Assembly (NCBI GenBank): GCA_012295275.1
Contig: CM022679.1
Coordinates: forward strand, 18,118,342 to 18,178,341
DNA: 60,000 nucleotides
Reading direction: 5' to 3'
DNA from: Chrysomallon squamiferum
Taxonomy: Eukaryota; Mollusca; Gastropoda; Neomphalida; Peltospiridae
The notes under the pieces are model-generated. The model did not search any database and had not been told where the DNA came from. It saw nothing but the letters and a program-made list of their open reading frames with translations. The position numbers and the translations under genes are program-made. Shown here piece after piece: positions 37,677 through 48,600 of this stretch; positions within the stretch are counted from its first letter, which is position 1, and every line of letters starts with the position of its first letter.

Positions 37677-38705
37677 ATGAGATCTAATTATTATCCATAA
37701 ACAGCGATGAAAGAGCTACTTGAGGACAGAACGGACCCGATTGAGTGTTTCATACAGCGAGCGGTTGCGAGAGGTATTCGTCTCTTGTCAATAAACACAC
37801 ACACACACCACATCACTTAAATGAGATCTAATGATTAACCATTAACAGCGATGAAAGAGCTGCTTGAGGACAGAACTCATTTGATGCTGTCTGTTATGCT
37901 TGCACACGATTGAGTGTTTCGTGCACGGATCGGTTGCGACAGGTATTCGTCTCCTGTCAATAAACACACACACGCACCATATCGTCTAAATGAGATCCAC
38001 AGATTATTCATTAACAGCGTTGAAAGAGCTGCTTGAGAACAGAACGCATTCAATGCTGTGTCTTAAGACTGCATACGATTGAAAGTTTCGGAGTGCGAGC
38101 GGTTGCGAGAACTAGCCGTCTCTTGTTAATAAAAACACACACGCACCACATCACTTAAATGAGATGTAATGATTATCCATTAACAGTGTTGAAAGAACTG
38201 CTTGAGGACAGAACGCATTCGATGCTGTCTGTTATGTGTGCACACGATTGAATGTTTCGTACAGCGAGCTGTTGCGAGAGGTATTCGTCTCTTGTCAATA
38301 AACACACACACGCACCATATCAATTAAATGAGTTCTAATGATTATCCATTAACAGCGATGAAAGACCTGCTTGAGAACAGAACGCACTCACTGCTGTGTG
38401 TTACGACTGCATACAATTGAAAGTTTCGGAGTGCGCGCGGTTGCGAGAGGTATTCGTCTCTTGTCAATAAACACACACACGCACCACAGCACTAAAATCA
38501 GATCTAATGATTATCCATTAACAGCGACGAAAGAGCTGGTTGAGAACAGAACGCATTCGATGCTGTGTCTCATAACTGCATACGATTGAAAGTTTCGGAG
38601 TGCGAGTGGTTTCGACAAGTATCCGTCTCTTCTCAAATAACACACACACGCACCACATTACTTAAATGAGATCTAATGATTATCCATTAACAGCGTTGAA
38701 AGAGC
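37677..38705 (-). repeat. Satellite A, right edge block in inverted orientation
   Basis: Seven copies read as the reverse complement of the array. The landmark acagcg (acagtg in one copy) lies at 37701, 37845, 38014, 38183, 38352, 38521 and 38690; all spacings are 169 except the first, which has a 25-base deletion. The monomers are of the edge type (ggataatcatt). The switch points are abrupt: gacga/aatgagatc at the left and gaaagagct/cgcactccg at the right. Confidence 0.93.
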
Positions 38706-38775
38706 TCGCACTCCGAAACTTTCGATACTATGCAGTCGTAACAAACAGCATTGAATGCGTTCTGTTCTGAAGCAG
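38706..38775 (+). repeat. Partial satellite A monomer, forward
   Basis: About 70 bases of a forward monomer (cgcactccgaaac to gttctgttctgaag) sit between the inverted block and the resumed B repeat. Confidence 0.85.
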
Positions 38776-39372
38776 CTGGAACTGATCTTCGAAACCACAT
38801 CTAAATGTTAGTGTGCTTAACATCCTCGAAAGAAAACGTTCAGAACAGAATGAATTGTGCATCTGGCTCACATCTAGGAAAGACGGATAGAGGATACGTT
38901 GGTATATAAGTTGCCAAGGTTCGACTTCGATTGTCGCATTCAAGACGTGCATTCCGTTATTCAAATCCACGTCTTTTACGAGCTGCAACTGTTGCTGTCA
39001 GTGCGCTGCGTCCGAAGACACACAACAACGTTGAGCAGAGACTGCGAAACAAGAAGAATGCACTTTTTTGCTTTTCACTTTACTAGTCCTAAAACAGCAG
39101 TCACGATCGCCTGCGTTTGGAGTGTCCTAAGTGATTTCGAATCCAGAGAAGATGACTGCTTTGGTTTACAGGGTAGTACTCGTTAAACAGTTCAGACGAT
39201 CTCCTGCATTCGAAGTGTGCTATCTACGATTTGTTTCTATGCGTTTTTGTCACATGGATAATCATGCAATTAGTAGTCCAGTGATGACGAAGAAGATGGA
39301 GTGACATCGACCAACTTTGTACGAGCGTGTTTTTTTTTACAGCGAAAACACAAGAAATTCCCGTTCATGTGG
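38776..39372 (+). repeat. Long repeat B, about 594-bp unit right of the array
   Basis: The unit resumes with ctggaactgatcttcg, the piece missing at 5732, and has the short form without the extra submodule. It is more diverged than the left copies: the start codon of the shared open frame is lost. Confidence 0.85.
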
Positions 39373-39697
39373 AACTGATCTTCGAAACCACATCTAAATG
39401 TGAGTGTGCTTAACATCGTCGAAAGGAAACGTTCAGAACAGAACGAATTATGCATTTGGCTTACATCTAGGAAAGACGGATATAAGAGACGTTGGTATTT
39501 ATCTTACCAAGTCTCGACTTGGATTGTCGCATTCAAGAATTGCATTGCGTTATTCAAATCCACGTCTTTTACGAGCTACAACTGTTGCTCTCAGTGCGCT
39601 GCGTCCGAATACACACAACAACGTTGAGCAGAGACTGCGAAACAAGAAGAATGCACGTTTTTGCTTTTCAGTTTACCAGTCCTAAAACAAACAGCAC
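39373..39697 (+). repeat. Long repeat B, truncated unit
   Basis: The first half of a B unit stops after accagtcctaaaacaaac and switches directly to an inverted copy. Confidence 0.85.
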
Positions 39698-40490
39698 ACT
39701 CACATTTAGATGTAGTTTCCAAGATCAGTTCCAGCTCAAAGGGAATTTCTTGTGTTTTCGCTGTAAAAAAACACGCACGTAGAAACATGCTCGATGTGAC
39801 TCCATCATCTTCGTCATCACTGGACTAGTAATTTGCATGGTTATCCATGTATGAAAAACACATAGAAACTAATCATAGATAGCACACTCCGAATGCAGGA
39901 GATCGTTCAAAGTATTTAACGAATAGTACACTGGAAACAAAAGCAGTCATTCTTCTCCGTATTCGCAATCTCTTAGGACTCTCCAAAAGTAGGCGATCGT
40001 GACTGCTGTTTGTTTTTGGACTAATAGAATTAAAAGCAAGAAAGTCAATTTTTCTTAGGTTTCGCAATCTGTGCTCAACGTTGTTATGTACCTTCGGACG
40101 CGGCCCACTAAGAGCAACAGTTGTAGCTCGTAAAAGACGAGGATTTGAATAACGCAACGCAAGTCTTGAATACGACAATCGAAGTCGAGACTTGTCAACT
40201 TAAGTAGCAACGTCTTGTATATCCGTCTTTCGTAGATGTGAGCCAGAAGCACATTTAGATGTGGTTTCGAACACCAGTTCCAGGTGAACGGGAATTTCGT
40301 GTGTTTTCCCTGTAAAAAAACACGCACGTAGAAACGTGCTCGATGTCAGTCCATCATCTTCGTCATCACTGGTCTAGTAATTTCATCGTTATCCAGGTGA
40401 GAAAAATACATAGAGTCAAAACAGAAATGGCACACTACGAATGCAGGAGGTCGTTCTAACATTTTAGATGTTTTTTAGATGTAAATCTTT
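39698..40490 (-). repeat. Long repeat B, inverted copies
   Basis: Read on the minus strand, the segment holds a nearly complete B unit (its boundary phrase lies near 40265) plus a second partial one, with landmarks such as gagctacaactgttgctc and cacatctaaatgtg. It is more diverged than the array-adjacent copies. Confidence 0.85.
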
Positions 40491-41560
40491 GTTAAAGCGA
40501 AAACACAAGAAATTCACGTTCAGCTGGAACTGATCTTCGAAACCTCTTCTAAATGCACGTGTGCTTAATACCATCGAAAGTAGACGTTCAGAACAGAATG
40601 AATTATGCATCTGGCTGACAGGTACGAAAGACGGATACTGGAGACATTGGTATTTAAGTTCCAGAACAGGTTCAGAAGAGAACGAATATGTACGGAAGAC
40701 CGATAGAGGAGACGTTTGTACGTAAGGTGGCAAGCATCAACTTCGATTGTGTGATTCAAGACAACCGTTGCATTAGTCCAATCCACGTCTTTTACGACCT
40801 AAAACTGTTTCTATCACTGCGCCGCGTACGAAGGCGGATAACAACCTTCAGCAGCGATTGCATTCGGAATGAGCTATGTATGTTTTGTTTACATGTGTTC
40901 TTTTTGCAGTGGATAACCATGCAATTGCTAGTCCAGTGATAACGAAGATGATGGAGTGACGGGAAGAATGTTTCTACGAGAGTATTTCTTACAGCGAAAA
41001 CACATGCAATTGCCTTTTGGCTGGAAATCCTGTTCGAAGACGATGCGGCAGGCCACGTCTAACAAAGAATGTGGCTAAAACCTTCGAGAGAAGAACTTCT
41101 GAACGGACGTCTATGAAAGACGAATGGGTGAGACGTTGCTATGTAAGGTGGCAAGCCTCAACTTCAATTGTGGCATTCAAGACATGCGTTGCGTTAATCC
41201 AATTTTTTATGAGCTACAATTGTTGTCCTCACAGCGCGTCGCTCGGAGGTAGATAAGATCGTTCACCAGAGATTACTACAGAAGAATGCACTCCTTTTCT
41301 TTCCAGGGTACCGGTCCTTAAACAAACAGCACGCACAATCTCCTGCATTCGGAATGTGCTCACTGTCTTTTGTTTTTATGTGTCCTTTCTCACAGTGAAG
41401 AATCATGTAATTGATCTTCCACTGATAAAGAAGATGATGAACTGACGGCGAGAAGTTTCTTCGTGCGTGTTTCTTACAGCGAAAACACATGAAACTCCGG
41501 TTTGGCTGGAACCTCTCTTCGAAGACGATGGTGCACGAAACTACGTCTAACAGTCAGTGT
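40491..41560 (+). repeat. Long repeat B, diverged forward copies
   Basis: Two decayed units in forward orientation begin at about 40500 and 40990 (agcgaaaacaca). Modules such as cagaacagaatgaattatgc, ccaatccacgtcttttacga and gtccagtgataacgaagatg remain readable with many changes. Small open frames here have no recognisable product. Confidence 0.75.
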
Positions 41561-41609
41561 GCATAGCACCTTTGAAAGAGTGGCTTTAGATCCGAACGAT
41601 TGAAACTTG

Positions 41610-42245
41610 TTACTCAGTACTGACTTCAGTTGTGCCTACATTCACCACTGTGACTGTATCAGTATTGTCTCCTATTGCACCAACAATGACCTCTTTTAAT
41701 GGTCACTGTACGATGGTCACAGTGTTGACATCTATTACATCTATGACATCTATTACCTACAATTGTCACTAAAATTGTCACACGCATTGATTTTTATTCT
41801 ATCCTATTATCACATCTACAATATTTCCAGTATTAACTTCTTTTTCCACAAACGATGTCCTCTATAATGCTGTCGATACTGACTTCCGTTATATGTACAT
41901 TAAGCACTATGATGAACAATGTATTGTCTACTTTACACCAACCCGTTGATGGTCTCTCTATGATGTCACAGTATTGACTTTTGTTCTACTTTTATAATGT
42001 TTTCAGTTTCGACTTTTATTCTACTTGAATGATATGTATAGGGGTCTCAGTTCTGACTTCTGTTCTGCCTACATTCACTACTATTGTGTCCTATTGCACC
42101 AAAAATGACCTCTTTTAATGGTCACAGTAGTCACTTCTATGACACCTACAATGATCACTAAAAATATCACAGATATTGACTTTTATTCTACTCTACCATA
42201 ATATATCTATAATAGTCTCAGAACTGGCTTCTTTTCAACAAACAT
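41610..42245 (+). repeat. Irregular repeat family D, first block
   Basis: Phrases such as gacttctattctacct, gaccactataattgtcac, gtctcctattgcacca and caatgaccactttaatggtc recur in varying order and spacing. No fixed period was found and no product is recognised. Confidence 0.7.
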
Positions 42246-42249
42246 GCTC

Positions 42250-42865
42250 TCAATATAAGAAGTTGGAATGCTTTAAGTTCTGAAGCCGATTTTTCGAAAG
42301 TGTTACGCGCTCACTATTTCATGTGGTTTAGCAGACCATGGACTTCCTTAGCGTCCGAAGAGGATTTCCGTATTTGTTCACTGTACGTTAGGCACATAAG
42401 AGACAGTACGATCTCAGAAAACGAGACAAGAAATAATCTTCCAGAGATAATTCAGATGTCGATGACATTGCTGAAAGCAAGACTTCTTAATGCAGAACAG
42501 TGGGATTTCTGGTTAACAAGTGGTACGCTCGAAACAAAAACAATGCATTCTTCTCCGGCATCGCTGACTCAGCTAAAGGTTATGAGGTGCCGTTCTACAG
42601 GGTGCAACGGAAGTAACCACTGTACCTTACAAAAGACGTGCATTAGTATACAGCAACTTGAGTGTTACGGACGTGCAAGTGAAAGTGGGTCAGTATCTTT
42701 ATACTGTATGAAAGACAGGTGCAGACATGAGACATAGGACAAAAGAAAGTGATCTTCCGGAGACAGTCAGATGTCGATGACATTGCCGAAAGCAAATGTC
42801 TTAATGCAGAACAGTGGAACTACTGTTTAACGGATAGTACGCTCGAAACAAAAACAGTGCAGTGG
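42250..42865 (+). repeat. Repeat C (diverged relative of B on the opposite strand), first copy
   Basis: Marked by ttacgcgctcactatt, a ttcactgta phrase, cagatgtcgatgacattg and gaaacaaaaacaatgcattc. These recur at about 43670, 43930, 46255 and 46420. Several modules resemble reverse-complemented B. A 145-codon open frame (42300-42737) is not matched by open frames in other C copies and is probably chance. Confidence 0.65.
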
Positions 42866-42869
42866 CACT

Positions 42870-43620
42870 GTATGATGGTCTTAGTATTGACTTCTTTTCT
42901 ATTTCAATAACCATATAATAATAATATATGTTTACAGTTTCGATTTTTATTCTACCTAGAATAAAATAAGGGTCTCAGTATTGATTTCTGTTCTACCTCT
43001 ATCGACCACTATAATTGCCACAGTGTTGTCTCCTGTTATACCAGCAATGACCACTTTAATGGTCACTATATAATGGTCACTATATAATGGTGACTTCTAT
43101 ACTGGCCACAATAACGGTCACAGTTACTTTTATTATTATATCTACAATGAGCACTAAAATTCCCGACAATGACGTGTATAAGAATCTCAATATTGACTTC
43201 TATTCTACCTACACTGACCGCTATAATTGTCTCCTATTATATCAGCAATTACTACTAAAATTGTCAGAGGAAATGACCTTTATTCTATCCTACCATCACA
43301 TCTATATTATTTTTAGTATTGACTTCTTTTCTACCATCAATGGCCACTGTAATATTTACAGTGTCTACTTTTATTCTATCTACAATGCCGTGTATAATGT
43401 TCTCAGTATTGACTTCTATTGCACCTGCATTATAATTGTTACGGTATTGTCTCCTATTGCATCAACAATGACAACTTTAATAGTCACTATATGATGGTGA
43501 CACTATTGACTTCTTATTCTACCTTCAATGGCCACTGTCATAATTACAGTGTCGACTTTTATTCTACCTACAGTGTCTTCTGTAATACTCTTAATATTAC
43601 CTTCTTTCCTAACAGTGTGG
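42870..43620 (+). repeat. Irregular repeat family D, second block
   Basis: The ttgacttct phrase recurs at 42981, 43193, 43319, 43409 and 43506 with unequal spacing, mixed with tggtcactatataatgg, gtctcctattgcatca and acagtgtcgacttttattc. Open frames of 135 and 71 codons are low-complexity and are not called as genes. Confidence 0.75.
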
Positions 43621-43624
43621 GTAG

Positions 43625-44342
43625 ACTCAAATAACAACTTTGAATGCGTTTCTTGCTGAAATTCTTCTATCGAAAATCGTACGCGCTCACTATTAAATGT
43701 GTCTTCGCGCAATATTGACTCTATTATCAGCAGAAAAGGAGTTTGCATGTATGTTCAATGTAAGAAAGCCACAGACAGAGATATAAGAGTCATAGCTGAA
43801 TCTGACAAGAAGACACGACTAAGATATCTTCCAGAGAAATTAAGAGCTCGGTGACCTTGATAAAAAAAACCTGTCAATGCAAAAGGGTGTGGTTCCTGTT
43901 TAATGTTTACCACGCTGTAACAAAAACTGCATTCTTCTCTGACTTGCCAATCTCTGTTCAAAATTATAACCCACTCATTGGAAGGGCTCCGATTGCAACG
44001 ACTGTAGCTCGTGAAAGACTGTTTTAATGACTAGCAAGCTCAAACAAAAACTGCATTCTTCTTCATCTTCGCAGTCTCTCCTGCTTCCCAATCTCGGTCG
44101 CTGACATGAAGCGTGCTCCAAGAGCAACAACTGCAACTCGTGAAAGGCGTCGATTAGAATGCAGCAACGTATGACCTGAATGTAACGATCGAACTTGAGG
44201 CTTACGGACTTCCAGAGCAATGACTACTCGATTCGTTTTTCGTAAAAGTCAGTCAGTATCTTTCAGTTGCGATTAGATTCAAATAACAACATTGAATGCG
44301 TTTCGTTCTGAAGCTCTACTCTTAATAGACCCTCACTATTAA
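43625..44342 (+). repeat. Repeat C, second copy and truncated third copy
   Basis: The second copy begins near aacaactttgaatgcgtttc and contains gtacgcgctcactattaaat. At 44110-44200 agagcaacaactgcaactcg followed by gaaaggcgtcgattagaatg matches inverted B closely. A third copy starts at about 44284 and breaks off at cttcgcacac, where minisatellite E begins. Confidence 0.7.
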
Positions 44343-45235
44343 CTGTGTCTTCGCACACATGATAATACTGGTATTATTCATCGCAATAGCAGTATTATTA
44401 GTCACGATAATGCTTGTATTAGTGAAGGTAATTGGAGAGGTACTGGTGATATAATTACACATCATAGTGCTGGCACTGGTGAAGGTAATAACAGGCGGTA
44501 GTGGTGGTATTAGACATGACAGGGCTGTCATTAGTGACTATAAGAGGAGCGGTGCCTGTAGGAAGATGGCGCTGGTATTAGTGATGTTAATAGGAGCCGT
44601 ACTGGCGGTATTATTAAACATGATAGTGGTTGTATTAGTGAAGGTAAAAGGAGAGGTACTGGTGGTATTATTAGAAACGATTGTGCTGGTATCAATTATG
44701 GTAATAGCAGCGCTACCGGTGGTTTTATTAGACAGGATTGTGCAAATATTATTGATGTTAATAGCTGTGGTACTGGTGGTATTATTAGATACAATAGTGC
44801 TGGTTATAGGGAAGGTAGTCGCAGTTTTACTGGTGGTATTAGTGATGGTAATAGCAGCGGTCCTGGTATTACTAATGCCAGCGATATTATGTCGAATAAT
44901 ATCGCTGGCATTAGTGAATGAAATAGCCGCGTTGCCGGTGGTATTATTAGACATGTTAGTGCAGGTGTTAGTGATGGTGTTAGTCGCGGTTCTGGTGCTA
45001 TTATTAGTCAACATTGTGCAGGTATTAGTGATGGTAATGGCAGCTGTCCTAGTGCCATTATTACTCGTGATATCGCTAGCATTAGGAAAGGTAGTACCAG
45101 TTTCATTAGACACGATATCACTGGAATTATTGATTGTAATAGCCACGTTACCAGTGGTATTATTAAACACGATGACACGATAGTGGTGGCATTAGGGAAG
45201 GTAGTACTGGTGGCATTTCTAGGCATGACAGAGCT
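44343..45235 (+). repeat. 57-bp minisatellite E, first block
   Basis: Units of 57 bases carry ggtggtattattagacatg, gtgctggtattagtgatgg and aatagcagcgg; ggtggt landmarks fall at 44661, 44718 and 44775. Because 57 is divisible by three and stop codons are rare, long frames stay open on both strands: 238 codons, hydrophobic (VVLLDTIVL), on plus, and 210 codons rich in Asn and Thr on minus (44538-45170). A third frame reads GGIIRHD-like 19-residue repeats with one stop. No gene is called. Confidence 0.85.
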
Positions 45236-45595
45236 GTTCTTAGTTTATGTAATATAGGCTGTACCAGTGATATTATTAGAGATTAATGACCATCATACAG
45301 TGACCAATAAAGTAGTCATTGTTGGTGTAATAGGAGACAACACTTGATAGATAGAATAGAGGTGAATACTGAGACCCTTATACACGGTATTGTAGGTAGA
45401 ATAAAAGTCGACACTGTAAATATTATAATGGTTATTGAAGTTAGAAAAAAATCAATAATATGACAATCATACATTAACCCTTTAATTGGTCATTGTTGGT
45501 GTAATAGGAGACAGTATTATGACATTTATAGTGGTCAGTGTAGGTAGAATAGTCATCAATAGTGAGACCTTTATACACGTCATTGTAGGTAGTTA
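45236..45595 (-). repeat. Irregular repeat family D, inverted block
   Basis: The D phrases appear as reverse complements, for example tgttggtgtaataggagaca and tgtaggtagaataaaagtcg. The block lies between two E blocks. Confidence 0.75.
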
Positions 45596-45965
45596 CACAT
45601 TATAGTGCTGGTAGCAATGATAGTAATAGCAGCCTTGCCGGTGGTATTCGTAGATATGGCAATGCTGGTAATAGTTGTGGTTAATGGCAGTAGTAACGGT
45701 TGTATTAATAAAGATGACTGTGCTAACAGTAGTGATGATAATGGTAACGGCGTCGGTGGTTTTAACGCACATGAAAGAGTTGATAATTTGATGGTACTTT
45801 TTGTGGTATTAATACACTTGATAGTGCTGAGAATAGTAATAGTAATAGCAGAGAGATCGGTGGTTTTCATAGTCATGGTAGTACTGGTAGTAATGATCAT
45901 AATAGCTGCGGTTGTACTAATAAAGATGACTGTGCTGGGAATAGTGATGGCAATGACAGCGGCAT
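45596..45965 (+). repeat. 57-bp minisatellite E, second block
   Basis: The motif order and strand are the same as in the first E block (tagtgctggtagcaatgatag, aatagcagc, ggtggtattcg), but more diverged. Open frames on both strands are again repeat by-products. Confidence 0.75.
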
Positions 45966-46490
45966 CCAAAGATATTCAGAGGTCTGTGACGTTGCTGAAT
46001 GCACAGTAGGATTGCTGTTTTGCGAAGAATAATCTTGAAACAAACTCGTTACATTCTTCTCCGTCTTCGCAATCTCTGTTAACAGTTATAAGATGTAAAC
46101 GTGCTGCGACTGTATCAACTGCAGGTTGTTAAAGACGTGTATTATAATGCAGCAACGAATGTGCTGAATACCGCAATGGAACTGGAGTGTTAGGGACTAG
46201 ATTCGTATTTCTTAAGTGTGCATTTCATTCTGTAGCTGCTCTTTCGAAGGTATTACGCGCTCACTATTAAATGTAGCTTCACACACCATCGTCTTCTTCA
46301 TCAGTTGAAGAGGAGTTTCATATTTTTTCACTGTAAGAAAGATACATACAGACAGATACAAGAGACAGAGCACACTCAGAAATCAGGAAACGCGAAAGTA
46401 AGTTATCATCCAAAGACATTCAGAGGTCGATGACGTTGTTAAAAGCAAGGCGTCTAAATGTAGAAGATCGGGTTAACGACAAGTACACTG
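45966..46490 (+). repeat. Repeat C, resumed copy and fourth copy
   Basis: The C sequence resumes at ccaaagatattcagaggtc, which in an intact unit lies about 150 bases after the point where the third copy broke off at 44342. Another unit begins near 46200 (tattacgcgctcactattaa at 46250) and ends in CA-rich sequence. Confidence 0.7.
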
Positions 46491-46830
46491 GTAACAAAAA
46501 CTACACTGGACAAAAACAAAATCCACACACACTCACATCATACCTACATAATCCACATATCACCTTCTTAACACAACAAAAGAAAAACTACTTAAAACGC
46601 AGATACATACATATAGACACAGTCATAAACACACAACAAAATAAACACTAATCAAAAACATAGATACAACACACGTTCATGCAGAAATACATGTACACAC
46701 AGTCTGCAGATACAGTTATAACCACACATTCCATACATAAACACACAAGACACTGTTATACACATCAGAAACATGTACAGCACAGTGTGCTTTTTAAAGT
46801 CCTATTTCACACACTCATAAAATACAAACA
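46491..46830. repeat. CA-rich degenerate low-complexity tract
   Basis: The plus strand is dominated by A and C, with recurring acacaca, cacataa and atacatac. Short open frames of 73 codons are composition artefacts. Confidence 0.75.
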
Positions 46831-46859
46831 ATATATATATATCAATTTAACTGTTTCTC

Positions 46860-47095
46860 TCAATCTGCGTTATGTGTGTTTGTGTGGATGTCTTATATAG
46901 TTTGTCATGTGTTGTAATCTATGTTTTGTGTAGTGTTTGTATTTGATCTGTGTTGTGTCTGTACATTTGTGTGTTTTTGAGTGTATGGGTATAAATGCAT
47001 CTGCGTGGCTTTCTGTATGCCTGTTTCTATGTATATATGTCTCTGTGTGTATGTGTGTGTAGGTATGTTGCATCTCTGTTTTGTGTCATGTTTGT
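46860..47095. repeat. GT-rich degenerate tract (opposite strand of the CA-rich type)
   Basis: Phrases such as gtgtttgtgtggatg and gtgtgtatgtgtgtgtagg dominate. It mirrors the CA-rich tracts on either side. Confidence 0.75.
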
Positions 47096-47099
47096 TTCT

Positions 47100-47480
47100 C
47101 TCACATAATAATCTGGAAAATTGCAACTGATGATGGTGGAGAGAAGTTGATTTCAATTACAATGTGAACAAACAGAAAAAGAAACAATCTCAAATAAAAT
47201 ATTCTGATGGAAATTAAGTAATGATGTAATTAAAATGAAATAAATTAAGGAGTAAAATTGATAAATAAAGAGATCATAAAAAGAACTGGACAGATCTCGA
47301 ATTGTGGATACTTCTACAAATTTCAGTGATCAGATAAAGAAGGAATTTCTTTTATTAACAGTTGACCTATGTTTGTTTATAATTGTACTGCTGCAAATTA
47401 TTTTAATTTTCCACAGTATCACCAAACTTTACATGCTAAGGAGGAAATGGAACCTAATGTAACATCTTCGAAAGAAAAAA
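47100..47480 (+). repeat. Dispersed repeat F, first copy
   Basis: It shares with 49540-49870 the phrases attgcaactga, gtggagaga(g), aattaagtaatgatg(t/c)aat, tttcttttattaa and gttgacc in the same order; an aggaggaaatg phrase is present in both but in different places. Only the shared phrases are recognisable, so the ends are approximate. Confidence 0.55.
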
Positions 47481-47499
47481 GATATTTGAAGACCAGGTA

Positions 47500-48190
47500 T
47501 ATATTTAATAACATTTAAACCACAAACACACTCCACACAAAGACATGATGAAAAAACCCCAAAATCCCACCAAATAGACAACAGAAACAACACACGACAC
47601 ATACATTACACAAAAAGCCAATCAACATGACATAGCAAAAATAAAAAATAATAACTAAAAGACATACCATAAACCATAGCATACATCAACAAACATGTCA
47701 CATAGAAAATAACACAACACAGTGCACACCATATGAAGCAAAGACACAAACACCACAATGGTCAAAAGAAACAAAAAATAGACACAGACAGAATACCAGA
47801 TACCAAACCCAGATACAAACATGACACTGGATAAAAAAAATACAAACATTCAGCAAAAACAAACATATGCAATACATACATTACATACACAATACAGGAA
47901 AAGACACCAAAAATATCACACCACAGCAAACAAAACAAAACACAACAAGACATAAAAATCAGACAAAGTATCAAATTCTCACAGACACACTAAAAAGACA
48001 AATATACCTACTACATACCTACCAGACAAAAAACAACAAAAAAACAGTCAGAAAGAGTAGAGGGGACAAAAAACAGAGGCATACACAAGACATGAGACAG
48101 AAAACTCAAAGAAGCACCAGCAACAAATATATACAATACATGCATTATAGAAACCACAGCACATATACCACATCCCACAAAACACAAATA
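47500..48190. repeat. CA-rich, G-poor degenerate tract
   Basis: About 690 bases in which G is scarce on the plus strand. Words such as acaaacat, atacatacat and aaaacacaaca recur without a fixed period. The 155-codon plus frame ending at 48334 and the Cys/Val/Phe-rich minus frames arise from this composition. Confidence 0.8.
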
Positions 48191-48600
48191 TTTACACAGA
48201 CATTAACTGTTGCTCTACAATTAACAGTTCTCTATCACAAGGTAAGGCCCCTTTCTCAAACACAGCTGTTTTTTTCCCACTTGGCTGTTCAAATGTGTAT
48301 AGTTCACATTCAGTTGTGTTGTCTCTTATTTTAATGATAACCTTTTTCAATCCATTTTCATGGCTCACACAAGTATCAGACAAATCGTAAGTATCCCATT
48401 AATATTGTGCTATTCTTCTGGCCTTAGGCTCTCCCTGTCTCTCTTCTATTGATAAAGGCTTATTTCCCATTATAAACTGATCACCCTATGGCTGATTAGT
48501 GAAATCATTACTCATCAAAACTCCTATGGTTTCAAAAGGCAAGTCCTTCACATTTCCATAATGACTTTGAACACAAGAAAACTTTATATAACCGGATAAC
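48190..48600 (-). pseudogene. Possible decayed coding remnant, unidentified
   Basis: This patch of ordinary composition interrupts the CA-rich sequence. On the minus strand a 63-codon frame (48192-48383) reads as normal soluble protein (TCVSHENGLKKVIIKIRD, then CELYTFEQPSGKKTAVFE). Upstream, in other frames, further protein-like pieces appear (LPFETIGVLMSNDF; NKPLSIEERQGEPKARRIAQ) separated by stops. This resembles a broken gene or old retroelement, but no family is recognised. Confidence 0.35.

Noticed and set aside
5733-38775. CRISPR-like or other prokaryotic repeat-spacer array
   Set aside because: The whole 169-bp unit is repeated with no unique spacers, and the context is an animal genome.
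5733-38775. Declaring the array a functional centromere
   Set aside because: Unit length and higher-order structure fit, but genes lie within a few kilobases and no CENP-B box was recognised. Sequence alone cannot show it.
42300-42737. A 145-codon gene in repeat C
   Set aside because: Other C copies are not open in this frame, and no motif is present.
44467-45183. A 238-residue hydrophobic membrane protein on the plus strand
   Set aside because: The sequence is a 57-base minisatellite open in several frames. The hydrophobic pattern follows from the repeat unit, and there is no proper signal or topology.
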